Source of the DNA: Pseudomonas putida
GTDB lineage: Bacteria > Pseudomonadota > Gammaproteobacteria > Pseudomonadales > Pseudomonadaceae
Assembly: GCF_002906855.1 (NCBI RefSeq)
Contig: NZ_MINI01000048.1
Span: 744,001 to 808,000, forward strand
Reading direction: 5' to 3'
Length of the DNA: 64,000 bases
Below are positions 35,033 through 42,991 of the stretch, one piece after another (position 1 is the stretch's first letter; the number at the start of each line of letters is the position of its first letter). The position numbers were made by a program, and so were the translations under genes. The notes under the pieces are model-generated. The model saw nothing but the letters and a program-made list of their open reading frames with translations. It was not told where the DNA came from and ran no database searches.

Positions 35033-36055
35033 ATGGCTAGAAAAATCAGCTACCAGCAGGCCATCAACGAGGCCTTGGCCCAGGAAATGCGCCGCGACAC
35101 CAGCGTGTTCATCATTGGCGAAGACGTTGCCGGTGGCGCGGGTGCTCCGGGTGAGGATGACGCCTGGGGTGGCGTGCTCGGCGTCACCAAAGGCCTGTAC
35201 CACCAGTTCCCGGGGCGCGTGCTCGATGCACCGCTGTCGGAAATCGGCTACGTCGGTGCCGCCGTCGGTGCCGCTACCCAAGGCCTGCGCCCGGTGTGCG
35301 AGCTGATGTTCGTCGACTTTGCCGGCTGCTGCCTGGACCAGATCCTCAACCAGGCCGCCAAGTTCCGCTACATGTTCGGTGGCAAGGCGGTCACCCCGCT
35401 GGTGATGCGCACCATGTACGGTGCCGGCCTGCGTGCTGCGGCCCAGCACTCGCAGATGCTTACCTCGCTATGGACCCACATCCCCGGCCTGAAGGTGGTC
35501 TGCCCGTCTTCGCCGTATGACGCCAAGGGCCTGCTGATCCAGGCAATCCGCGACAACGACCCGGTGATCTTCTGCGAGCACAAGCTGCTCTACAGCATGC
35601 AGGGCGAAGTGCCGGAAGAGGTGTACAGCGTGCCATTCGGCGAGGCCAACTTCCTGCGCGACGGCGACGACGTGACTCTGGTGACCTATGGGCGAATGGT
35701 CCACGTAGCCATGGAAGCGGCCAACAACCTCGCCCGCCAGGGCATCGACTGCGAAGTGCTGGACCTGCGCACCACCAGCCCACTGGACGAGGACAGCATT
35801 CTCGAAAGCGTGGAGAAGACCGGCCGCCTGGTGGTGATCGACGAAGCCAACCCGCGCTGCTCGATGGCCACCGATATCAGCGCACTGGTCGCGCAAAAGG
35901 CCTTCGCCGCGCTCAAGGGCCCGATCGAGATGGTCACTGCACCACACACCCCGGTGCCCTTCTCCGATGCCCTGGAAGACCTGTACATCCCTGACGCGGC
36001 GAAGGTCGAAGCGGCCGTGCGCAAGGTGATCGAAACTGCAAGGAGTGCCGCATGA
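35033..36055 (+). CDS. acoB: Acetoin dehydrogenase E1 beta
   Basis: 340-residue transketolase-like E1 beta partner of AcoA. Family features are ISYQQAINEALAQEM, IIGEDVAGGAGAPGEDDAWGGV, the DAPLSEIGYVGAAVGAA segment and the C-terminal TTSPLDEDSILESVEKTGRLVVIDEA. AGGAG stands nine bases before the ATG. Its stop overlaps the acoC start in an ATGA, which couples synthesis of E1 and E2. Confidence 0.96.
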   Translation: MARKISYQQAINEALAQEMRRDTSVFIIGEDVAGGAGAPGEDDAWGGVLGVTKGLYHQFPGRVLDAPLSEIGYVGAAVGAATQGLRPVCELMFVDFAGCCLDQILNQAAKFRYMFGGKAVTPLVMRTMYGAGLRAAAQHSQMLTSLWTHIPGLKVVCPSSPYDAKGLLIQAIRDNDPVIFCEHKLLYSMQGEVPEEVYSVPFGEANFLRDGDDVTLVTYGRMVHVAMEAANNLARQGIDCEVLDLRTTSPLDEDSILESVEKTGRLVVIDEANPRCSMATDISALVAQKAFAALKGPIEMVTAPHTPVPFSDALEDLYIPDAAKVEAAVRKVIETARSAA

Positions 36056-37158
36056 GCCAGATCCATACCCTGACCATGCCCAAGTGGGGCCTGTCGATGA
36101 CCGAGGGCCGGGTCGACGCCTGGCTCAAACAGGAGGGGGATGAAATCAGCAAGGGCGACGAGGTGCTGGACGTCGAGACCGACAAGATCAGCAGCAGCGT
36201 CGAGGCGCCGTTCAGCGGCGTGCTGCGCCGCCAAGTGGCCCGGCCCGACGAAACCTTGCCGGTAGGTGCACTGCTGGCCGTGGTGGTGGAAGGCGAAGCC
36301 GAGGAATCGGAAATCGATGCCGTGGTGCAACGCTTCCAGGCCGAGTTCGTCGCTGAAGGTGGTGCCGACCAGGCCCAGGGGCCGGCACCGCAAAAGGCCG
36401 AGGTGGCCGGGCGCCTGCTGCGCTGGTTCGAGCTGGGTGAAGGTGGCACGCCGCTGGTGTTGGTGCATGGTTTTGGCGGCGACCTCAACAACTGGCTGTT
36501 CAACCACCCGGCACTGGCGGTCGAGCGTCGGGTCATCGCCTTGGACCTGCCGGGGCATGGTGAGTCGGCCAAGGGCCTGGCTAAAGGTGATCTGGATGAG
36601 TTGAGCGAAACCGTGCTGGCCCTGCTCGATCATCTGGATATCGCCAAAGCCCACCTGGCCGGGCACTCCATGGGCGGCGCGGTCAGCCTGAATGTGGCGC
36701 GCCTGGCACCGCAGCGGGTGGCGAGCCTGAGCCTGGTGGCCAGTGCCGGGCTGGGCGAGGCGATCAATGGCCAGTACCTGCAAGGTTTCGTCGCCGCCGC
36801 CAACCGCAATGCGCTGAAGCCGCAGCTGGTGCAGCTGTTTGCCGACCCCGGTCTGGTGACCCGGCAGATGCTCGAGGACATGCTCAAGTTCAAGCGCCTG
36901 GAGGGCGTGGATCAAGCTTTGCGCCAGCTGGGGTCGGCGCTGGCTGACGGTGACCGCCAGCGGCATGACCTGCGTGGGGTACTGGGGCAGCACCCAGCGC
37001 TGGTGATCTGGGGGGCCGAGGACGCGATCATTCCGGCGGCGCATGCCGACGGGGTCGAGGCCGAGGTGCTGGTGGTGCCCGGGGTCGGGCACATGGTGCA
37101 GATGGAGGCGGCTGAGCAGGTGAACCAGCGGTTACTGGATTTCCTGCGCAAGCATTGA
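36052..37158 (+). CDS. acoC: Acetoin dehydrogenase E2 (dihydrolipoyl acetyltransferase)
   Basis: 368-residue two-domain protein. An N-terminal lipoyl domain (1-80) has K45 in VETDKISSS as the lipoylation site. The C-terminal part is an alpha/beta-hydrolase fold (about 125-368) with nucleophile S206 in GHSMGG and a terminal GVGHMVQ catalytic-His loop, rather than the usual chloramphenicol acetyltransferase-like core; this fusion is characteristic of Pseudomonas AcoC. It transfers the acetyl group to CoA. No E3 (acoL/lpd) gene and no butanediol dehydrogenase gene follow; E3 must be borrowed from another complex. Confidence 0.95.
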   Translation: MSQIHTLTMPKWGLSMTEGRVDAWLKQEGDEISKGDEVLDVETDKISSSVEAPFSGVLRRQVARPDETLPVGALLAVVVEGEAEESEIDAVVQRFQAEFVAEGGADQAQGPAPQKAEVAGRLLRWFELGEGGTPLVLVHGFGGDLNNWLFNHPALAVERRVIALDLPGHGESAKGLAKGDLDELSETVLALLDHLDIAKAHLAGHSMGGAVSLNVARLAPQRVASLSLVASAGLGEAINGQYLQGFVAAANRNALKPQLVQLFADPGLVTRQMLEDMLKFKRLEGVDQALRQLGSALADGDRQRHDLRGVLGQHPALVIWGAEDAIIPAAHADGVEAEVLVVPGVGHMVQMEAAEQVNQRLLDFLRKH

Positions 37159-37183
37159 CCCTTTTTGACTGTGTTCCGGCCTA

Positions 37184-37265
37184 TTCGCGGGCAAGCCAGC
37201 TCCCACAGGGTCTCCACTGACCTTGAAAACCCTGGATAACCTGTGGGAGCGGGTTTACCCGCGAA
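37184..37265. repeat. REP pair (REPIN) between acoC and prmA
   Basis: Two inverted 26-base arms (37184-37209 and 37240-37265) share TTCGCGGG..CCCGCTCCCACAGG-type sequence with about four mismatches, around a 30-base loop. The form is that of P. putida REP doublets. It marks the junction between the aco block and prmA. Confidence 0.8.
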
Positions 37266-37376
37266 GAAGGCGACGCGGTCTGCCAGCCCTGCTCTACAAA
37301 CCCCCCGCACTCGCGTAAACTGCCAGGCTTCTCGCAGCCTCGGGCTGCCCCTGTCGATTTACCAAAGGTGCCCGCC

Positions 37377-38255
37377 ATGCCTTGGCTGCAAGTACGCCTG
37401 GCCATCAGCCCGGAACAAGCCGAAACCTACGAAGACGCCCTGCTCGAAGTCGGCGCCGTATCGGTCACGTTCATGGACGCCGAAGACCAGCCGATCTTCG
37501 AACCCGACCTCAACACCACCCCGCTGTGGTCGCACACCCACCTGCTGGCCCTGTTCGAAGCCGACGCCGAGCCTGAAGCGGTATTCGCCCACCTGCAGCT
37601 GCTGACCGGCGCCGAACTGCCCGAGCACCAGGCCGAAGTGATCGAGGACCAGGACTGGGAACGCAGCTGGATGGACGGTTTCCAGCCGATGCGCTTTGGC
37701 CAGCGCCTGTGGATCGTGCCGAGCTGGCACGAGGCCCCGGAAAAGGACGCGGTCAACCTGCTGCTCGACCCGGGCCTGGCGTTCGGCACCGGCACCCACC
37801 CGACCACCGCACTGTGCCTGGAATGGCTCGACGGCCAGCAACTGCAAGGCACCCAGGTGCTGGACTTCGGCTGCGGCTCGGGCATCCTTGCCATCGCCGC
37901 CCTGCTGCTGGGCGCGCGTGAGGCCGTCGGTACCGACATCGACGTGCAGGCCATCGAAGCCTCCCGTGACAACGCCCAGCGCAACGGCATCGCCGACGAA
38001 AAGCTGGCGTTGTACCTGCCCGAGCACATGCCGGCCATGCAGGCCGACGTGCTGGTCGCCAACATTCTCGCCGGCCCGCTGGTGTCGCTGGCACCGCAGC
38101 TGTCCGGCCTGGTCCGCCCAGGTGGGCTGCTGGCCCTGTCGGGCATCCTCGCCGAACAGGGTGAGGAAGTGGCTGCCGCCTACGCTGCCGACTTCGATCT
38201 GGACCCGATCGTCGTACGCGACGGCTGGGTACGCATCAGTGGTCGGCGCCGCTAA
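37377..38255 (+). CDS. prmA: Ribosomal protein L11 methyltransferase
   Basis: 292-residue SAM enzyme that methylates L11 of the large ribosomal subunit. The N-terminal recognition domain begins MPWLQVRLAI; a linker with DWERSWMDGFQPMRFG leads to the catalytic domain with the SAM loop LDFGCGSGILAIAA and NILAGPL. I chose the ATG at 37377 for the classical N-terminus and AAAGG upstream; an in-frame GTG nine bases earlier is less likely. Length equals the E. coli protein within one residue. Confidence 0.96.
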   Translation: MPWLQVRLAISPEQAETYEDALLEVGAVSVTFMDAEDQPIFEPDLNTTPLWSHTHLLALFEADAEPEAVFAHLQLLTGAELPEHQAEVIEDQDWERSWMDGFQPMRFGQRLWIVPSWHEAPEKDAVNLLLDPGLAFGTGTHPTTALCLEWLDGQQLQGTQVLDFGCGSGILAIAALLLGAREAVGTDIDVQAIEASRDNAQRNGIADEKLALYLPEHMPAMQADVLVANILAGPLVSLAPQLSGLVRPGGLLALSGILAEQGEEVAAAYAADFDLDPIVVRDGWVRISGRRR

Positions 38256-38297
38256 GCGGGCCTAGAATAATTCTCTGCACAGCTCCCGGATCGCCGC

Positions 38298-39614
38298 ATG
38301 ACCGACAGTTTCGTCACCCAGTGCCCGCATTGCCAGACCAGCTTTCGCGTCACCCATCACCAGTTGAGCGTGGCTCGCGGCGTCGTGCGCTGCGGTCACT
38401 GCCTGCAGGTGTTCAATGCGGCCAAGCAGTTGCTGGAGCAGAACCGTGCCACGGCCGGTGTTGCCCCCGAGGTGCCACTACCCGCCGTGGTCGAACCGGT
38501 TGCCGCGCCTGAACCGGTCGCCAGCGAGCCGCCGCCGGTCGAGAAAGAGGACTGGGCCATCACCGCCCAGGCCCTGGATGAACTCGACCTGGACCAGGAG
38601 CTCGCCCGCCTCGAACGCCGTGGCGAACCTGCCGAACCCGGCCCGGATACCAAGGCCGGTGCCCTGCAGGCCCGTCGCGACGAACCGGCTACCGACGAGC
38701 ACGATGATGAACTGTTCGGCACCGCGACCGACGACCGCCATGAACCGCTCGCTGCACATGACCCGGCGCCGGTGCTGCTGGACGAGCAGCCCCTGGAGCG
38801 GGAGCCGGGCGATCGCACCGAGCCGACCCTCGGTGGCAACCTGGACCTGGACCTCGACGACGAACCGCCGGCGCAACGCGCTGACGAGCCAGAGCCCACG
38901 CAGCGGCTCGATGAGCACGATGACGACGTCATTCACGAAAAGGGCCTGAGCGCCCGTGACGACGACACCGACCTCCATTTGTCAGCCCGCGATGACGACC
39001 CGCTGGAGCCGCTGCCCGGCGAACGCCTGGAGCCCGGCTTCACCGCCAAGCCTGAGCGCCCGTCACGCAAGGAGCCGCTGGTCGACGTGGTCGACGACCC
39101 GCTGCAGCTGGGCTGGGAGAAACCCCGGCCAAACTGGGGCAAGCGCCTGCTGTGGAGCTTCCTGACCCTGCTGGCCGCTGGCCTGCTGGCATTCCAGTAC
39201 GTGTGGTTCCACTTCGACGAATTGGCCCGCCAGGACCAGTACCGGCCGACCTTCCAGCAACTGTGCCCGATGCTCGGCTGCCAGGTGCCGACCCGCGTCG
39301 ATATCGGCCGGATCAAGAGCAGCAACCTGGTGGTACGCAGCCACCCGGACTTCAAGGGCGCGCTGATCGTCGATGCGATCATCTACAACCGCGCACCGTT
39401 CGCCCAGCCGTTCCCGCTGCTGGAGCTGCGTTTCGCCGACCTCAACGGCCAGCTGATCGCCAGCCGTCGGTTCAAGCCCAGCGAGTACCTGTCGGGTGAA
39501 TTGGCCGGGCGCGGCGAAATGCCCAGCCAGACCCCGATCCACATCGCCCTGGATATTCTCGACCCAGGCCCCAAGGCCGTGAACTACAGCCTCAGCTTCC
39601 GCTCCCCGGAGTGA
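38298..39614 (+). CDS. DUF3426 zinc-ribbon membrane protein
   Basis: 438-residue protein with an N-terminal MJ0042-type zinc ribbon (C9, C12, C32, C35), a very acidic low-complexity region (about 85-260), one transmembrane helix (about 285-307, LLWSFLTLLAAGLLAFQYVWF) and a C-terminal DUF3426 domain outside the membrane. The acidic part repeats the element LSARDDD twice and is rich in DEP/EP pairs, suggesting a disordered tether. It sits between prmA and dusB-fis, its usual place in Pseudomonas. Function is unknown; a membrane-linked sensor or scaffold is only a guess. Confidence 0.85.
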   Translation: MTDSFVTQCPHCQTSFRVTHHQLSVARGVVRCGHCLQVFNAAKQLLEQNRATAGVAPEVPLPAVVEPVAAPEPVASEPPPVEKEDWAITAQALDELDLDQELARLERRGEPAEPGPDTKAGALQARRDEPATDEHDDELFGTATDDRHEPLAAHDPAPVLLDEQPLEREPGDRTEPTLGGNLDLDLDDEPPAQRADEPEPTQRLDEHDDDVIHEKGLSARDDDTDLHLSARDDDPLEPLPGERLEPGFTAKPERPSRKEPLVDVVDDPLQLGWEKPRPNWGKRLLWSFLTLLAAGLLAFQYVWFHFDELARQDQYRPTFQQLCPMLGCQVPTRVDIGRIKSSNLVVRSHPDFKGALIVDAIIYNRAPFAQPFPLLELRFADLNGQLIASRRFKPSEYLSGELAGRGEMPSQTPIHIALDILDPGPKAVNYSLSFRSPE

Positions 39615-39710
39615 CGAGCCAAGGCTGGCTGCCGGTTTGTCGGCGCCAGCACGCAGTCGCAAACCCTCGGGCATAAGGCCGCAGCTGTTCAGAATTTATC
39701 CAAATCCATC

Positions 39711-39739
39711 TTTATCCGGTCACCGAGAGCGGGTATCAT
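39711..39739 (+). promoter_or_regulatory. Candidate promoter of dusB-fis
   Basis: TATCAT (39734-39739) fits a -10 box, with TTTATC (39711-39716) at 17 bases as a poor -35. It is 52 bases before the dusB start in an otherwise empty 176-base gap. The weak -35 may reflect an activated or growth-rate-controlled promoter. Confidence 0.35.
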
Positions 39740-39790
39740 GCCAACCCTTTTTCGGACTCCCATGATTCGGCCCCACAACAGGGAACACCT

Positions 39791-40804
39791 ATGTCGGCGG
39801 TACGCATCGGCCCATACACACTACGCAACAACCTGATCCTCGCGCCCATGGCCGGGGTCACGGACCAGCCTTTCCGTACACTTTGCAAGCGCCTGGGCGC
39901 CGGCATGGTGGTGTCGGAGATGGTCAGCAGCGACATGAGCCTGTGGAACAGCCGCAAGTCCAGCCTGCGCCGCATCCATGAAGGTGATCCTGAGCCACGC
40001 TCGGTACAGATCGCCGGTGGCGATGCGCAGATGATGGCGGCGGCGGCCCGGGCCAATGTCGAGGCAGGCGCCCAGATCATCGATATCAACATGGGCTGCC
40101 CGGCAAAAAAAGTCTGCAACAAAGCTGCAGGCTCTGCTTTATTGAGAGATGAAGCTCTGGTCACCGAAATCCTCCACGCCGTGGTCGGCGCGGTGGACGT
40201 ACCGGTGACGCTGAAAATCCGCACCGGATGGGACCGGGCGAACAAGAACGGCCTGAACGTGGCGAAGATCGCCGAACAGGCCGGTATCCAGGCGCTGGCG
40301 GTTCATGGCCGCACACGCGCCGACCTGTACACCGGCGAAGCCGAATACGACACCATCGCTGCCATCAAGCGGGCGGTGTCGATCCCGGTTTTCGCCAATG
40401 GCGATATCACTTCGCCAGAAAAGGCCCGGGCGGTGCTGGATGCCACCGGGGTCGACGGCTTGCTGATTGGCCGGGCTGCCCAAGGGCGGCCATGGATCTT
40501 TCGCGAGATCGAACATTTTTTGGGGACTGGCCAGCATTTGCCGGCCCCGCAGTTGGACGAAGTGGAACGCATCCTGCTGGAACACCTGGCCGCGCTGCAT
40601 GCCTTCTATGGCGATGTGATGGGCGTACGTATCGCCCGCAAGCACGTGGGCTGGTACCTGGCAACACGACCCGGCGGCAAGGAGTTTCGCTCCCGGTTCA
40701 ATGCTTTGGAAGACACACAAGCGCAGTGCGCCAACGTTCGCGCGTATTTCAGCGAACGTCGACAGAGCCTTGAGACAGAGGACGGACAAGGGGTGGCCGC
40801 ATGA
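39791..40804 (+). CDS. dusB: tRNA-dihydrouridine synthase B
   Basis: 337-residue FMN enzyme that reduces uridine in the tRNA D-loop. The TIM-barrel start LILAPMAGVTDQPFR, the MGCPAKKVCNK motif with catalytic C109, HGRTRADLY and GDI...GLLIGRAAQGRPWIF are present. The stop overlaps the fis start in ATGA, the same dusB-fis coupling known from E. coli, so Fis levels may depend on translation of this gene. Confidence 0.96.
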   Translation: MSAVRIGPYTLRNNLILAPMAGVTDQPFRTLCKRLGAGMVVSEMVSSDMSLWNSRKSSLRRIHEGDPEPRSVQIAGGDAQMMAAAARANVEAGAQIIDINMGCPAKKVCNKAAGSALLRDEALVTEILHAVVGAVDVPVTLKIRTGWDRANKNGLNVAKIAEQAGIQALAVHGRTRADLYTGEAEYDTIAAIKRAVSIPVFANGDITSPEKARAVLDATGVDGLLIGRAAQGRPWIFREIEHFLGTGQHLPAPQLDEVERILLEHLAALHAFYGDVMGVRIARKHVGWYLATRPGGKEFRSRFNALEDTQAQCANVRAYFSERRQSLETEDGQGVAA

Positions 40805-41121
40805 CGATGATGACCGAGACATTAGTGAGTGGAACAACGCCCGTGAGCGACAACGCCAACCTCAAACAGCACCTCAACACGCCAAGCGAAGAGGGTCAGA
40901 CCCTTCGTGACAGCGTCGAGAAGGCGCTGCACAACTACTTCGCACACCTGGAAGGCGCGACCGTCACCGACGTGTACAACCTGGTGCTCTCCGAAGTAGA
41001 GGCGCCCCTGCTCGAAAGCGTGATGAACTACGTGAAGGGCAACCAGACCAAGGCCAGCGAGATGCTCGGGCTCAACCGTGGCACCCTGCGCAAGAAGCTC
41101 AAGCAGTACGACTTGCTGTAA
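40801..41121 (+). CDS. fis: Nucleoid-associated regulator Fis
   Basis: 106-residue DNA-bending protein. The N-terminal ~45 residues are variable; the core LEGATVTDVYNLVLSEVEAPLLE and the C-terminal HTH GNQTKASEMLGLNRGTLRKKLKQY match Fis closely. The start overlaps the dusB stop; ATGs at 40807 and 40810 are also possible starts and would shorten the protein by two or three residues. A strong terminator follows. Fis organises the chromosome and activates growth-linked promoters. Confidence 0.95.
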   Translation: MTMMTETLVSGTTPVSDNANLKQHLNTPSEEGQTLRDSVEKALHNYFAHLEGATVTDVYNLVLSEVEAPLLESVMNYVKGNQTKASEMLGLNRGTLRKKLKQYDLL

Positions 41122-41138
41122 GCCAGAATCCCAATCAG

Positions 41139-41171
41139 AAAAGGCGGCCTCTGCGAAGAGACGCCTTTTTT
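41139..41171 (+). terminator. Rho-independent terminator after fis
   Basis: AAAAGGCG (41139-41146) pairs with CGCCTTTT (41162-41169), extended by CTCT/AGAG inside, and the stem runs into a T-run. Confidence 0.9.
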
Positions 41172-41201
41172 GCTGACTCCACCGCGTTATTGGAACCCGA
41201 A

Positions 41202-42809
41202 ATGACCGACCAGACTACCCGCCTGCCAGTCCGCCGCGCCCTGATCAGCGTCTCCGACAAGACCGGTATCCTCGAATTCGCCCGTGAGCTGCAACAGCTT
41301 GGTGTCGAGATCCTGTCCACCGGCGGCACCTACAAGCTGCTCAAGGACAACGGTGTGAACGCGGTGGAAGTGGCCGACTACACTGGCTTCGCCGAAATGA
41401 TGGATGGCCGGGTCAAGACCCTGCACCCGAAGATCCACGGTGGCATCCTCGGCCGCCGCGGCACCGACGATGCCATCATGAACGAGCACGGCATCAAGCC
41501 GATCGACCTGGTTGCAGTCAACCTGTACCCGTTCGAAGCCACCATTTCCAAGCCTGGCTGTGACCTGCCGACCGCCATCGAGAACATCGACATCGGTGGC
41601 CCGACCATGGTCCGTTCGGCGGCCAAGAACCACAAGGATGTCGCCATCGTGGTCAACGCCAGCGACTACGCCGGCGTGCTGGAAGGCCTCAAGGCCGGCG
41701 GCCTGACCTACGCCCAGCGCTTCGACCTGATGCTCAAGGCGTTCGAGCACACTGCCGCCTACGACGGCATGATCGCCAACTACATGGGCACCATCGACCA
41801 GGCCAAAGAGACCCTGAGCACCGAAGCGCGCAGCGAGTTCCCGCGCACCTTCAACAGCCAGTTCGTCAAGGCCCAGGAAATGCGCTACGGCGAGAACCCG
41901 CACCAGAGCGCGGCGTTCTACGTTGAAGCCAAGAAAGGCGAAGCCAGCATCTCCACTGCCGTGCAGCTGCAGGGCAAGGAACTGTCGTTCAACAACGTGG
42001 CTGACACCGACGCCGCGCTGGAATGCGTAAAGAGCTTCGTCAAGCCGGCCTGCGTCATCGTCAAGCACGCCAACCCGTGCGGCGTGGCTGTTGTACCTGA
42101 AGACGAAGGCGGCATCCGCAAGGCCTACGACCTGGCCTACGCCACCGACACCGAGTCGGCGTTCGGCGGCATCATCGCCTTCAACCGCGAGCTGGACGGC
42201 GAAACCGCCCAGGCCATCGTCGACCGTCAGTTCGTCGAAGTGATCATCGCGCCGAAAATCTCCCAGGCTGCCCGCGACGTGGTAGCGGCCAAGCAGAACG
42301 TACGTCTGCTGGAATGCGGCGAGTGGCCAGCTGAGCGCGCTGCTGGTTGGGATTTCAAGCGCGTCAACGGTGGCCTGCTGGTGCAGAGCCGCGATATCGG
42401 CATGATCACCGCCGATGACCTGAAGATCGTCACCAAGCGTGCACCGACCGAGCAAGAGATCCACGACCTGGTCTTTGCCTGGAAAGTGGCCAAGTTCGTC
42501 AAGTCCAATGCCATCGTCTACGCCAAGCAACGCCAGACCATCGGTGTCGGCGCCGGCCAGATGAGCCGCGTCAACTCCGCGCGCATCGCCGCCATCAAGG
42601 CCGAGCATGCCGGCCTGCAGGTGCAGGGTGCGGTCATGGCATCGGACGCGTTCTTCCCGTTCCGTGATGGCATCGACAATGCGGCTAAAGTGGGTATCAG
42701 CGCCGTGATCCAGCCGGGTGGTTCGATGCGTGATGCTGAAGTCATCGCTGCTGCCGACGAGGCAGGCATCGCGATGGTCTTCACCGGTATGCGCCACTTC
42801 CGCCACTGA
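41202..42809 (+). CDS. purH: AICAR transformylase/IMP cyclohydrolase
   Basis: 535-residue bifunctional enzyme for the last two steps of IMP synthesis. The N-terminal cyclohydrolase domain (1-~200) has RRALISVSDKTGI, STGGT and KTLHPKIHGGIL; the C-terminal transformylase has KYGENPHQ-like RYGENPHQSAAFY, KHANPCGVA and SDAFFPFRDG. I chose the ATG at 41202 over an in-frame TTG at 41190. purD follows after 182 bases containing a long hairpin. Confidence 0.97.
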   Translation: MTDQTTRLPVRRALISVSDKTGILEFARELQQLGVEILSTGGTYKLLKDNGVNAVEVADYTGFAEMMDGRVKTLHPKIHGGILGRRGTDDAIMNEHGIKPIDLVAVNLYPFEATISKPGCDLPTAIENIDIGGPTMVRSAAKNHKDVAIVVNASDYAGVLEGLKAGGLTYAQRFDLMLKAFEHTAAYDGMIANYMGTIDQAKETLSTEARSEFPRTFNSQFVKAQEMRYGENPHQSAAFYVEAKKGEASISTAVQLQGKELSFNNVADTDAALECVKSFVKPACVIVKHANPCGVAVVPEDEGGIRKAYDLAYATDTESAFGGIIAFNRELDGETAQAIVDRQFVEVIIAPKISQAARDVVAAKQNVRLLECGEWPAERAAGWDFKRVNGGLLVQSRDIGMITADDLKIVTKRAPTEQEIHDLVFAWKVAKFVKSNAIVYAKQRQTIGVGAGQMSRVNSARIAAIKAEHAGLQVQGAVMASDAFFPFRDGIDNAAKVGISAVIQPGGSMRDAEVIAAADEAGIAMVFTGMRHFRH

Positions 42810-42830
42810 TTTACGGCAATCGGCCGCACT

Positions 42831-42931
42831 GAAGCAGGCATCTGCTGCGTTGGGGCCGGTTCCGCTGATGCTCATTGCCAGAAGGCAACTCCGCTCATCG
42901 GAACCGGCCCCGCCTTGCATCTACCTGCTTC
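42831..42931 (+). promoter_or_regulatory. Nested long hairpin in the purH-purD gap
   Basis: Three concentric stems can form: GAAGCAGG with CCTGCTTC (42831-42838/42924-42931), GGGGCCGGTTCCG with CGGAACCGGCCCC (42852-42864/42899-42911, perfect 13 bp) and TTGCC with GGCAA (42875-42879/42884-42888, four-base loop). No T-run follows. It could be an RNA element controlling purD or a processing site; it does not match the ZTP (pfl) riboswitch pattern. Confidence 0.6.
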
Positions 42932-42991
42932 ATTGCGACCTCGCACAGCGAGAGGCCATGCCTCTCGTTCGACAGATTTCGAGGTTTTGAC

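Noticed and set aside
41122..41201. ZTP (pfl) riboswitch upstream of purH
   Set aside because: The 80-base gap is occupied by the fis terminator and lacks the conserved pfl core.
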